Below are positions 37,361 through 46,151 of a stretch of 64,000 nucleotides of DNA, one piece after another. The notes beneath the pieces were generated by a model. That model was not told the DNA's origin and did not search any database. It saw nothing but the letters and a program-made list of their open reading frames with translations. This DNA is from CAMDHY01 sp046156265. Its GTDB lineage: Bacteria > Pseudomonadota > Alphaproteobacteria > Rhizobiales > Segnochrobactraceae. The stretch covers positions 62,001 through 126,000 of the forward strand of contig NZ_JAWDIR010000003.1 of assembly GCF_046156265.1 (NCBI RefSeq), given 5' to 3'. Position 1 is the first letter of the stretch. The number at the start of each line of letters is the position of its first letter. The position numbers were made by a program, and so were the translations under genes.

Positions 37361-38230
37361 ATGCCGACCGCCGCCCCCTTCGACCGCGCCCTCGTCGCCA
37401 CCCGCCGGCGCCGCGCCCTCGCCCGCCATGCCGACGGCGGCGGCTTCCTGCGCGACGCGGCGGCGGACGACGTCGCCGAGCGGCTGACGGCGGTGAAGCG
37501 CGACTTCGCGCGCGCCCTCGATCTCGGCAGCGGCGGCCGCGTCGCGGCGGTGCTGCGGGCGCGCGGCGTGCCCGAGGTGGTGCGCGCCGACGTCCTCGCC
37601 GCCGAGCCGGCCGGTGGCGGACCGGACGTCGTGCTCGACGAGGAGGCGCTGCCGTTCGCGGCCGCGAGCTTCGACCTCGTGGTGGCGACGCTGACGCTGC
37701 AGGCGGTGAACGACCTGCCCGGCGCGCTCATCCAGATCCGCCGCGCCCTGAAGCCCGACGGGCTGTTCCTTGCGGCCCTGCTCGGCGGCGACACGCTCAC
37801 CGAACTGCGCACGGCGCTGATCGCCGCCGAGGCCGAGCTCACCGGCGGGGCGGCGGCGCGCGTCGCCCCCTTCGCCAGCCTGCAGGATCTCGCCGCGCTC
37901 TTGCAGCGGGCGGGCTTCGCCCTGCCGGTCGCCGACGTCGACCGCCTCACCGTGCGCTACGACAGCCTGTTCTCGCTCGTCCGCGACCTCGCCGAGGCCG
38001 GCGCGACGAGCCCGCTCGCCGACCGCCCGCGCACGCCGCTGCGGCGCGCGGTGCTTCTGCGAGCGGCGGCGATCTACGCCGAGCGCTTCGCCGACCCCGA
38101 CGGCCGCGTGCGGGCGACGCTCGACATCGTCTCCCTCTCCGGCTGGGCCCCGCACGAGAGCCAGCCGAAGCCGCTGAAGCCTGGGTCCGCGACGCACCGG
38201 CTGGCGGATGTGCTGAAGGGCGGGGGGTAG
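37361..38230 (+). CDS. SAM-dependent methyltransferase, NDUFAF5/BioC-like
   Basis: Protein of 289 residues. ARALDLGSGGRVAAVLRA is the SAM site near residue 52; DEEALPFAAASFDLVVATLT and NDLPGALIQIRRALKPDGLF follow in the usual class I order. SLFSLVRDLAEAGATSPLAD and the C-terminal AIYAERFADPDGRVRATLDI match the alphaproteobacterial and mitochondrial NDUFAF5 family, which modifies an arginine of complex I. ATG at 37361. Divergent from the permease, 247 bases away. Confidence 0.88.
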   Translation: MPTAAPFDRALVATRRRRALARHADGGGFLRDAAADDVAERLTAVKRDFARALDLGSGGRVAAVLRARGVPEVVRADVLAAEPAGGGPDVVLDEEALPFAAASFDLVVATLTLQAVNDLPGALIQIRRALKPDGLFLAALLGGDTLTELRTALIAAEAELTGGAAARVAPFASLQDLAALLQRAGFALPVADVDRLTVRYDSLFSLVRDLAEAGATSPLADRPRTPLRRAVLLRAAAIYAERFADPDGRVRATLDIVSLSGWAPHESQPKPLKPGSATHRLADVLKGGG

Positions 38231-38260
38231 CGTTTCGCCGTCGGCCTTCGGCCTATCGGC

Positions 38261-38413
38261 GTCATCCCGGACGCGAAGCAACGCGAAGCGATCCGGGACC
38301 CAGCGCAATGGTTGTCGCGCGGGACGCGCGACGCTTAAGCCGCGCCTCCGGCGCGGACTTTGACGCTGGGTCCCGGATCGGCGCTCGGCTGCGCCTCGCT
38401 TGTCCGGGATGAC
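38261..38413. repeat. Large palindromic intergenic repeat C
   Basis: Starts GTCATCCCGGA and ends TCCGGGATGAC, with inner arms GATCCGGGACCCAGCG and CGCTGGGTCCCGGATC. The whole 153 bases can fold into one long cruciform. Typical of alphaproteobacterial intergenic palindromes. The surrounding gap 38231-38532 holds nothing else I can support. Confidence 0.85.
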
Positions 38414-38532
38414 GACTGCGAGCGGTTGCTCGACTGCCAGACAGGGTCACTACTCCATGACCAGCACCACCGCGAATTGACACCCGCACCGCGCCCGGCG
38501 ATGAGGGACTCCCCCGAGGAGGCGATCACAGC

Positions 38533-38904
38533 ATGTCCCGCGCCTACCTGCCCTCGCCGCTCACCATGATCGCCACGCTCGCGGCCTTCGCCGCCGCCCT
38601 CGCTGCCGCCGCGGCGGCGCGATACGGGCTCGTCGAGAACACGCCGCTCGGACATGCCTGCGAGGCCGGGGCGACATCGCTCGCCTGCACCGTGCGTTAC
38701 GCCGTCAACGAGGGCTTCCGGACGCTGGTGCCGGGGATCGTGGCAGTGGCACTCGGCCTCTGGTGCCTGTGGAAGCCGGGGCCGCTGCCGCTGGTGCTGA
38801 CGGCGCTCGTGGCCGGGCTCGGGCTGATGCTGTTCAACGCCTGGCCGTCGGCGCTCGCGCTGACGCTGGCGCTGCTCACGCTCGCACGCCCCGCCAGGGC
38901 CTGA
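38533..38904 (+). CDS. Small polytopic membrane protein of unknown function
   Basis: Protein of 123 residues with about three to four hydrophobic segments (MIATLAAFAAALAAAAAARY; LVPGIVAVALGLWCLW; LPLVLTALVAGLGLML; ALALTLALLTLA) and two cysteines (HACEAG, SLACTVRYA) likely on the periplasmic side. Its 3' end overlaps the end of the convergent GH17 gene by 29 bases. No family recognised. Confidence 0.65.
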   Translation: MSRAYLPSPLTMIATLAAFAAALAAAAAARYGLVENTPLGHACEAGATSLACTVRYAVNEGFRTLVPGIVAVALGLWCLWKPGPLPLVLTALVAGLGLMLFNAWPSALALTLALLTLARPARA

Positions 38905-40480
38905 GGGCGAGCGCCAACAGCACGCCTTCGGCGGCGAACAGCAGCGCCTGCCAGTTCTCGACACCCTCGCGGATGGCGACGCCGATGGCGACCGCCGCGA
39001 TCAGCGGCGCCAGCACGCGCTCCGGCCGCGTCAGCGCGACGCCCGCCGGAACCGCCAGGAAGGCCGCCACCGGCACCGCGAAGGCGGCGACGGGGAAGTC
39101 GCGGTAGCGCGGATCGAGCAGCATCGCGAGCAGCCCGGCCGACAGCAGCAGAACGGTCGCGAGCAGCATCCAGCCGAGCATGGCGGCGAGCAGGCCAGGC
39201 GGGCCGGAACGGTCGCCGCCGAGCACGACGGCAAGCCGCGGCCAGCGCAGGTCGCGCGAGAGCGCCAGCGGCACCGCCACCATCAGGATCAGCGTCACGC
39301 CGAGGGTGGCGAAGGCGAAGGCCCAATCCCAGGCGTCGAGGCTGACGAGCGGCATCTCGACCAGCCACCACGGCAGGGCGACACCGGCGACGACGGCGAC
39401 GAAGCCGAGCCGGAGCGGCTCGGTCGACAGCGCCCGCCGGCCCATCACCAGCATGCCGGTCGCCACCAGCACGCCGAGGAGGCCCTGCCAGAGCCAGAAC
39501 GGCCGATCGAGCAGCGGCTCCCCCCAGGCGAACTTCAGGCCGAGGGCATCGTCGAAGATGCCCCAGTGGCCACCGACGGTGCCCTCGAGCGCCCGCTTCC
39601 ACGGCTGGTCCTTCGCCTCGATGAGGTTGTAGTCCCAGCCGTTCTCCTTCGAGAGCGCGATGATGTCGGAAAAGTAGCGGGCCTGGTTCGATGGTGACGG
39701 CAGCGCGTCCTCGCGCATGCGGCCGGCGCTCGGCCAGCCGGTTTCGCCGATGACGATCTCGCGGCCGGGAAACAGCGTGCCGACGTGGCGGCGGATGTCG
39801 GCGACGTGTTCCTTGGCGTGGTCGATGCCGACCGGATCGTCCTCCCAGTAGGGCAGGATGTGGACGGTCACGAAGTCGATCCCGTCGGCGAGCGGCACGT
39901 TGCGCTCCCAGAACTCCCAGACGTCGGCATAGGTGACCGGCACGCCGGCGTTGTCGCGCACCTCGGCGATGGCCGCGGCGAGTTCCTCGACGGGAAGGTC
40001 GCGGCGCAGCAGCACCTCGTTGCCGACGACGATCGCCCGGATGACGTCCGGATACTCCTTGCCGAGCTCGATGGCGCGCTTGATCTCGGCGGCGTTGTCG
40101 GCGCGGTTGCGGCCGAGCCAGATGCCCATGAGGAGCTTCAGGCCGTGCTTGCGCGCCATCTCCGGCGCCTTGTCGAGGCCCTGGCCGACGGAGTAGGTGC
40201 GCAGGCACCCGGTCGAGATCGAGAGCGCCTCGAACTGGCGGTCGATCTGGTCGGGCGGAATGACGAGCCCCGCCTGGAACGGCGACTGCGTGCCTTCATA
40301 AGGGGCGTAGGAGAGACAGGCGATCTTCTCGCCCGGCGCGAGCGGCGGCGGCGGCAGCGCGGCGGGACGGCCGAGCGCCCACCAGGCGAGCGCCACGAGA
40401 AGCGGCACGGCGATCGCGACGGCGAGGCCGGTGAGGCGGGTGCTGCCCGAACGGGAAGGCGCGGTGAGCGGCGTCTGCAT
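38876..40480 (-). CDS. Membrane-bound GH17 beta-1,3-glucan enzyme (NdvC-like)
   Basis: Protein of 534 residues. A signal anchor at 17-37 is followed by a GH17-like domain (residues 50-310): GCLRTYSVGQGLDKAPEMAR, VVGNEVLLR with acid/base Glu155, and IGETGWPSAG with nucleophile Glu246. Residues about 325-534 form roughly eight hydrophobic segments. GH17 domains of this type with membrane tails are known in rhizobia from cyclic or branched beta-1,3;1,6-glucan synthesis (NdvC) and act as transglycosylases. No glycosyltransferase (NdvB) gene is adjacent. Start ATG at 40478-40480. Confidence 0.85.
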   Translation of the reverse strand: MQTPLTAPSRSGSTRLTGLAVAIAVPLLVALAWWALGRPAALPPPPLAPGEKIACLSYAPYEGTQSPFQAGLVIPPDQIDRQFEALSISTGCLRTYSVGQGLDKAPEMARKHGLKLLMGIWLGRNRADNAAEIKRAIELGKEYPDVIRAIVVGNEVLLRRDLPVEELAAAIAEVRDNAGVPVTYADVWEFWERNVPLADGIDFVTVHILPYWEDDPVGIDHAKEHVADIRRHVGTLFPGREIVIGETGWPSAGRMREDALPSPSNQARYFSDIIALSKENGWDYNLIEAKDQPWKRALEGTVGGHWGIFDDALGLKFAWGEPLLDRPFWLWQGLLGVLVATGMLVMGRRALSTEPLRLGFVAVVAGVALPWWLVEMPLVSLDAWDWAFAFATLGVTLILMVAVPLALSRDLRWPRLAVVLGGDRSGPPGLLAAMLGWMLLATVLLLSAGLLAMLLDPRYRDFPVAAFAVPVAAFLAVPAGVALTRPERVLAPLIAAVAIGVAIREGVENWQALLFAAEGVLLALALRPWRGVRA

Positions 40481-40662
40481 GCCGGGGGAAGCCCTTCGGA
40501 GACGGCCGTCGGACTGCGGTCGGGGCGCCCGCCTCTTCCGTTCCGGCCCGCCTTCGGCCATATAGACCGCAGGGCGACCGTGCAACCGATCGACCGCGGC
40601 ACCGGCCGCGTCGCGGCGTCGCCGCCCTGTGATCCCGACACCCGGACAGGCCGGAACCAGCG

Positions 40663-41556
40663 ATGGGCGACCGCCTCCCCGTCTTCAAGATGAACGGCAT
40701 CGGCAACCGCATCGCGGTGGTCGACCTGCGCGCGCACCTTCGCGCCGGCGGGACGCCGCTGACCGAGGCCGAGGCGCGCACCCTCGCCGGGCCGTCGCGC
40801 GGGCTCGGCTTCGACCAGCTGATGGCCCTGCACCCCGGCCGCGACGGCGCCGACGTCGTCATCGCCATCCACAATTCCGACGGCACGCCCGCCGGCGCCT
40901 GCGGCAACGGCATGCGCTGCGTCGCCGACGTGCTGTTCGCCGAGACCGACGCCGACCGGCTCGTCGCCGAGACGACCGCCGGTGCGCTGGCGATGACCCG
41001 CGGGCCGCGGCCGCTCACCTACACGATCGACATGGGCCCCGCCCGCTTCGGCTGGGCGGACGTGCCGCTCGCCCACGCCGTCTCCGATACGGGTGCCGTG
41101 GACGTACCCCTCGGCGTTGACGACGCGGCCCTGCTCGGGCCGGCCGCCTGCGCCAGCATGGGCAATCCGCATGCGGTGTTCTGGGTGAGCGACCCGCAGG
41201 CGATCGACCTTGCCCGCCTCGGGCCGATGATCGAGACGCACCCGCTGTTTCCCGACCGCGTCAACGTCTCGTTCGTGCGCGTCGACGGTCCGGACGCGGT
41301 GACGGCGCGCGTCTGGGAGCGCGGCGCCGGGGCGACGCTCGCCTGCGGCTCGGCCGCCTGCGCCATCGCGGCGCTAGCCGCCCGCAGCGGCCGCACTGGG
41401 CCGTCGGTGCGGGTGTCGCTTCCCGGCGGCAATCTCGACATCGAGGTCCGCCCCCACGACGGCCACATCCTGATGACCGGCCTCGTCGAGACGGAGGCCG
41501 TCGGCAGCATCGACCGCGACACGCTTACCGTCGACCTCGGCCGGGCGGCCGCCTGA
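40663..41556 (+). CDS. dapF: Diaminopimelate epimerase
   Basis: Enzyme of 297 residues that converts LL- to meso-diaminopimelate for lysine and peptidoglycan synthesis. The catalytic cysteines are Cys80 in GACGNGMRC and Cys228 in LACGSAACA. FKMNGIGNRIAVVD at the N-terminus replaces the usual GNDF with GNRI, seen in other alphaproteobacteria. MGNPHAVFWV and WERGAGATLACGS complete the family pattern. The stop shares one base with the mtaB start (TGATG), so they are co-translated. Confidence 0.96.
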   Translation: MGDRLPVFKMNGIGNRIAVVDLRAHLRAGGTPLTEAEARTLAGPSRGLGFDQLMALHPGRDGADVVIAIHNSDGTPAGACGNGMRCVADVLFAETDADRLVAETTAGALAMTRGPRPLTYTIDMGPARFGWADVPLAHAVSDTGAVDVPLGVDDAALLGPAACASMGNPHAVFWVSDPQAIDLARLGPMIETHPLFPDRVNVSFVRVDGPDAVTARVWERGAGATLACGSAACAIAALAARSGRTGPSVRVSLPGGNLDIEVRPHDGHILMTGLVETEAVGSIDRDTLTVDLGRAAA

Positions 41557-42833
41557 TGGGCGTCTCCGTCCTCACCTTCGGCTGCCGGCTGAACACGGCC
41601 GAGTCCGAGGTCATCCGCCGCGAGGCGGAGGCGGCCGGCATCGGTGAGGCGATCGTCGTCAACACCTGCGCCGTCACCGGCGAGGCGGTGCGCCAGGCGC
41701 GCCAGGCGATCCGCCGCGCCCGCCGCGAGAACCCCGGCGCCCGCATCGTCGTCACCGGCTGCGCCGCCCAGATCGAGCCCGCCACGTTCGCCGGCATGGA
41801 CGAGGTCGACCTCGTGCTCGGCAATGCCGAGAAGCTCTCGGGCGCGTCGTGGCGGAAGGTGGCCGGGCCGGACTTCGGTCTCGCGGGCGCCGAGAAGGTG
41901 CTCGTCGACGACATCATGAGCGTGCGCGAGACCGCCGCGCACCTGATTGACGGGCTGGACGGACGGACGCGCGCGTTCGTGCAGGTGCAGAACGGCTGCG
42001 ACCACCGCTGCACCTTCTGCATCATCCCGTTCGGCCGCGGCCCGTCGCGCTCGGTGCCGATGGGCGCCGTCGTCGAGGAGGTGCGCCGCATCGCTCTCGC
42101 CGGCACGGCCGAGGTGGTGCTGACCGGCGTCGACCTCACCGCCTACGGATCGGATTTGCCCGGCACGCCGCGGCTCGGCGACCTCGTCGCGAGGATCCTC
42201 AAGCTCGTGCCGGAGCTGCCGCGGCTCAGGATCTCCTCGATCGATTCCGTCGAGGCCGATCCGGCGCTGTTGCGCGCCATCGCCGACGAGGAGCGGCTGA
42301 TGCCGCACTTGCACCTGTCGCTGCAGGCCGGCGACGACATGATCCTGAAGCGCATGAAGCGGCGGCACCTCACCGCCGATGCGGTGCGCTTTTGTGAGGA
42401 AGCGCGGCGGCTTCGACCGGACATGGTGTTCGGCGCCGACCTGATCGCCGGCTTCCCCACCGAGACGGAGGCGATGTTCGCCAATACGCTCGCTCACGTC
42501 GACGATTGCGGGCTGACGTTCCTGCACGTCTTCCCGTTCTCCGCCCGCCCCGGCGTGCCGGCCGCCCGCATGCCGCAGGTGCCGGGCGACGTCGCCCGCG
42601 AGCGCGCCCGCCTGCTGCGCGAGCGCGGCGCGGCACGGCTCGCCGCCCACCTCGCCGGCGAGGTCGGCCACCGCCGGCAGGTACTGGTGGAGACGGACGG
42701 CGTCGGCCGGACGGAACACTTCGCGCCCACCCTCATTCCCGGTGGGCGCGCCGGCGAGATCCTCGCCGCCCGCATCACCGGTCACGGCGGCGGCCGGCTG
42801 ATCGCCGAGGCCCTGTTGGCCGAAGCCGCCTGA
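41556..42833 (+). CDS. mtaB: tRNA t6A37 methylthiotransferase MtaB
   Basis: Radical SAM enzyme of 425 residues that converts t6A37 to ms2t6A in tRNA. Two [4Fe-4S] sites are visible: Cys10, Cys38 and Cys69 in the N-terminal UPF0004 domain, and Cys148, Cys152 and Cys155 in the radical SAM motif NGCDHRCTFCIIP. FLHVFPFSARPGVPAARMP precedes a C-terminal TRAM-like domain. The dapF-mtaB-ftsY order is standard in Rhizobiales. Confidence 0.95.
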   Translation: MGVSVLTFGCRLNTAESEVIRREAEAAGIGEAIVVNTCAVTGEAVRQARQAIRRARRENPGARIVVTGCAAQIEPATFAGMDEVDLVLGNAEKLSGASWRKVAGPDFGLAGAEKVLVDDIMSVRETAAHLIDGLDGRTRAFVQVQNGCDHRCTFCIIPFGRGPSRSVPMGAVVEEVRRIALAGTAEVVLTGVDLTAYGSDLPGTPRLGDLVARILKLVPELPRLRISSIDSVEADPALLRAIADEERLMPHLHLSLQAGDDMILKRMKRRHLTADAVRFCEEARRLRPDMVFGADLIAGFPTETEAMFANTLAHVDDCGLTFLHVFPFSARPGVPAARMPQVPGDVARERARLLRERGAARLAAHLAGEVGHRRQVLVETDGVGRTEHFAPTLIPGGRAGEILAARITGHGGGRLIAEALLAEAA

Positions 42834-42841
42834 AGGACACG

Positions 42842-44092
42842 ATGAGCGAACCCCGCAAGCCCGGCCTGTTCGGCCGCCTGTTCGGCTTCGGCGAGACGCC
42901 GCCGCCGGCGCCCGAGACACCGGTCCCGGAGACGACGAAGGCGGAACCGTTCGCACCGGCCGCGGAGGCGCCGGCCGCTGAGGCGCCGCCGGCCACGCCA
43001 GAACCCGTCGCCGGCCCGGCTGCGGATGAAGCGCAGTCATCGCGCGAGGTCCCGCCCGCCGAGCCCGCCCCGCAACCGCCGCCGGTCGAGCCCCCCCCTC
43101 CGACCCCCGCGCCCGCCCGCCCCTTCTTCGCAGCACCGGCCCCGCCGCCGGCGCCTCAGCCCGAGGCGCCGAAGGAGAGCTGGATCGCCCGCCTCGGCAA
43201 GGGGCTGAAGCGCTCGTCCTCGGCCTTCGGCGACAAGCTCGGGGCGCTGTTCACCAAGCGCAAGCTCGACACCGCCACCCTCGATGACCTCGAGGACCTG
43301 CTGATCGAGAGTGATCTCGGCGTCGACACCGCGGCGGCGATCGTCGCCCGCGTCTCCGCCGGGCGCTACGAGAAGGGCATCGGCGAGGACGACGTCCGCG
43401 CCATCCTCGCGGAGGAAGTCTCCGCCCGCCTGATGCCGGTAGCCAAACCCCTCGTCATCGACCCGGCGCGCAAGCCGCACGTGGTGCTGGTCGTCGGCGT
43501 CAACGGCTCCGGCAAGACGACGACGATCGGCAAGGTCGCCGCACGCCTGCGCCGCGAGGGCAAGTCGGTGATGCTCGCCGCCGGCGACACCTTCCGCGCT
43601 GCGGCGATCGAGCAGCTGAAGATCTGGGGCGAGCGCACCGGCTCGGCCGTGGTGGCGCGGCCGCAGGGCTCGGACGCCTCGGCGCTCGTCTTCGACGCGT
43701 TCAAGGAGGCGACGGCCGCCGGCGTCGACGTGCTCCTGATCGACACCGCCGGGCGCCTGCAGAACCGCACGGAGCTGATGGCCGAGCTCGAGAAGGTGAT
43801 CCGCGTCATCCGCAAGCAGGACGCCAGCGCGCCGCACGACGTGCTGCTCGTTCTCGACGCAACGACGGGGCAGAACGCCCTGCAGCAGGTGGAGATCTTC
43901 GGCCGCATGGCCGGCGTCACCGGCCTCGCGATGACCAAGCTCGACGGCACGGCACGCGGCGGCATCCTCGTGGCGATCGCCACCAAGCACAAGATTCCCG
44001 TGCACTTCATCGGCGTCGGCGAGGGCGTCGACGACCTCGCCCCCTTCGACGCCGCCGACTTCGCCAGCGCCATCGCCGGCGTCGAGAAGTAG
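42842..44092 (+). CDS. ftsY: Signal recognition particle receptor FtsY
   Basis: SRP-receptor GTPase of 416 residues. Residues 20-112 are an acidic, proline- and alanine-rich region for membrane contact; the N domain follows (WIARLGKGLKRSSSAF), then the G domain: G1 GVNGSGKTTTIGKVA at residues 219-233, DTAGRLQNRTELMAEL, and TKLDGTARGG. It receives ribosomes carrying membrane proteins from SRP. It starts eight bases after mtaB. Confidence 0.97.
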   Translation: MSEPRKPGLFGRLFGFGETPPPAPETPVPETTKAEPFAPAAEAPAAEAPPATPEPVAGPAADEAQSSREVPPAEPAPQPPPVEPPPPTPAPARPFFAAPAPPPAPQPEAPKESWIARLGKGLKRSSSAFGDKLGALFTKRKLDTATLDDLEDLLIESDLGVDTAAAIVARVSAGRYEKGIGEDDVRAILAEEVSARLMPVAKPLVIDPARKPHVVLVVGVNGSGKTTTIGKVAARLRREGKSVMLAAGDTFRAAAIEQLKIWGERTGSAVVARPQGSDASALVFDAFKEATAAGVDVLLIDTAGRLQNRTELMAELEKVIRVIRKQDASAPHDVLLVLDATTGQNALQQVEIFGRMAGVTGLAMTKLDGTARGGILVAIATKHKIPVHFIGVGEGVDDLAPFDAADFASAIAGVEK

Positions 44093-44242
44093 GCGCGGCG
44101 CCGGCCGTCAGGCCGCGGATCGCCTGATCGCGCGCGATTGACGGCGGCTGCCGTGGGGCGCAGCCTCTCCCCCGACAGAAGGGCCGCACCCGGACGAGCT
44201 CCGCGGGAAGCGGCGCCCGCGTTCGATCGAGGGAGGAGCGGC

Positions 44243-44998
44243 ATGGCGGCGTCCGACAGGTCCGTGTTCGTCACCGGGGGTGCCGCCGGCATCGGCGCTG
44301 CCGCCGTGGCGGCCTTCGTCCGCGACGGCCGAAGGGTCGGCTTGCTCGACACCGACATTTCCGCCGGCCGGGCGCTGGAAGAGCGCTTCGGGCGCGACAG
44401 CTGCCGCTTCTTCGCCGGCGACGTCCGCCGGGGCGCCGACCTTGGCACGGCGGTGAAGGCGACCGAGGCGGCGTTCGGGCCGCTCGGCGTCGTCTTCGCC
44501 AACGCCGGCATCCACCGCTTCAACTCGATCCTCGACATCACCGACGCCGACCTCGACCTCGTCGTCGACGTCAACATCAAGGGCACGGTGAAGACCCTCG
44601 CCGCCACCGTGCCGCGGCTGGTGGCGGCCGGCGGTGGCGCGGTCGTCATCAACGCCTCCGACCAGGCGCTGATCGGCAAGCGCAACTCGCTCGTCTACGG
44701 GCTGACCAAGGGGGCGCTCGGGCAGATGACGAAGAGCCTCGCCCTCGACCTCGCCCCGCACGGCATCCGCGTCAACGCCGTCTGCCCCGGCACGACGCGC
44801 ACCCCGCTCACCGACGCGATCTTCGACCGCATGACCGATCCCGCGGCCGCCTGGGCGGCGGAGGCGGCGACCTATCCGGCCGGTCGCGTCGGTACGCCCG
44901 AGGACGTGGCGGAGCTCGTCGTCTTCCTGGCCTCGGACAGTGCTGGCTTCATCACCGGCTCGCTGCACTCCGTCGACGGCGGCCTCACCGCCGGCTGA
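44243..44998 (+). CDS. SDR family oxidoreductase
   Basis: Classical SDR of 251 residues. TGGAAGIGAAAVAAF near residue 10, NAGIH near residue 85, the catalytic Ser (INASDQALI) and YGLTKGA (Tyr and Lys). The C-terminal DGGLTAG is typical. Residues such as GTTRTPLTD suggest a member acting on a sugar or alcohol, but this is not certain. GGGAGGAG at 44231-44238 is a clear ribosome binding site. It takes the place in this neighbourhood where gyrB often lies next to recF. Confidence 0.92.
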   Translation: MAASDRSVFVTGGAAGIGAAAVAAFVRDGRRVGLLDTDISAGRALEERFGRDSCRFFAGDVRRGADLGTAVKATEAAFGPLGVVFANAGIHRFNSILDITDADLDLVVDVNIKGTVKTLAATVPRLVAAGGGAVVINASDQALIGKRNSLVYGLTKGALGQMTKSLALDLAPHGIRVNAVCPGTTRTPLTDAIFDRMTDPAAAWAAEAATYPAGRVGTPEDVAELVVFLASDSAGFITGSLHSVDGGLTAG

Positions 44999-45008
44999 AG
45001 CGCGTCCG

Positions 45009-46151
45009 TCAGGCCGGCACGACGGTTCCGGCTGCGACCGTGAAGCGCTGAGCAGGCTCGCCGACCAGCTCAAACAGGGTGGCGTCCGTGCCGGTCATGA
45101 AGACCTGGGCGCCGAGGCGCGACAGCCTGGCGAACAGGCCGCCGCGCCGGCGGGCGTCGAGATGGGCCGCGACCTCGTCGAGCAGCAGCAGCGGCGTGCG
45201 GCCGGTGAGCGCCGCGACGAGTTCGGCATGCGCCAGCACCAGCCCGATCAGCAGCGCCTTCTGCTCGCCGGTCGACGACAGCGCCGCCGGCATCGCCTTC
45301 TCGCGATGGCTGACGAGAAGGTCCGAGCGATGCGGGCCGTCGAGGGTGCGGCCGGCGGCGCGGTCGCGGGCGCGGCCGGCGCGCAAGGCCGCGCGCAGAC
45401 CGTCCTCCACCGCGGTGGCGGGACGGGCGGCGAGGTCGTCGTCGATCTCGCCGGCGAGCGCCAGCACCGCGACGGGGAAGTCGGCGCCGTCGGCGGCGGC
45501 CGCGAGCCGCTCGAGGCAGCCGACCACCTCGCGGCGGGCGGCGGCGACGGCGACGCCGGTCTCGGCGAGCTGCGTCTCCACCGCGTCGAGCCAGCGCGCT
45601 TCGGCCCCCTGCTCGAGCAGGCGGTTGCGCTCCGTCATCGCCCGCTCGTAGGCCGCCACGCGCGCCGCGTGGCCGGCGTCGACGGCAAGCACCAGGCGGT
45701 CGAGGAAGCGGCGGCGGTCGCCGGGCGGGCCGGTGAACAGCCCGTCCATCGCCGGCGTCAGCCAGAGCACGGAGAGGAGGCGCGACAGCGTCTCGGCGGT
45801 GGCGTCCTGGCCGTCGACGCGGACGCGACGGGCCCGGCCGAGATCGCCCTCGACGAGACCAGTGCCGATCGCCGTCTCGCCGTCAGCGCCCTCGAGCGTG
45901 GCGGCCACCGCCCAGGCGCCGGACGAGCCGCGCCGCGCCACCGCCTCGTTGGCGGCGCGCCGGAAGCCGCGGCCGGGCGAGAGGAACGAGACAGCCTCGA
46001 GGAGATTGGTCTTGCCGGCGCCGTTGTCGCCGACGAGCACCACCGCGCCGGGGCCGAGCCCCAGCACCAGACGGCCGTAGTTGCGGAAATCGGTGAGCCG
46101 CAGCGTCGACAGGAACGGCGCAGCCGTGCCGGGCCGGACGGTCTCCGTCAC
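45009..46151 (-). CDS. recF: DNA replication/repair protein RecF
   Basis: SMC-like ATPase of 380 residues that loads RecA at gaps. Walker A GDNGAGKTN near residue 42, the signature SSTGEQKALLIGLVLA and Walker B PLLLLDEVAAHLD near the C-terminus are all present. TLRLTDFRNYGRLVL is the family start. Its ATG overlaps the dnaN stop by four bases. It ends ten bases from the convergent SDR gene. Confidence 0.96.
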   Translation of the reverse strand: MTETVRPGTAAPFLSTLRLTDFRNYGRLVLGLGPGAVVLVGDNGAGKTNLLEAVSFLSPGRGFRRAANEAVARRGSSGAWAVAATLEGADGETAIGTGLVEGDLGRARRVRVDGQDATAETLSRLLSVLWLTPAMDGLFTGPPGDRRRFLDRLVLAVDAGHAARVAAYERAMTERNRLLEQGAEARWLDAVETQLAETGVAVAAARREVVGCLERLAAAADGADFPVAVLALAGEIDDDLAARPATAVEDGLRAALRAGRARDRAAGRTLDGPHRSDLLVSHREKAMPAALSSTGEQKALLIGLVLAHAELVAALTGRTPLLLLDEVAAHLDARRRGGLFARLSRLGAQVFMTGTDATLFELVGEPAQRFTVAAGTVVPA

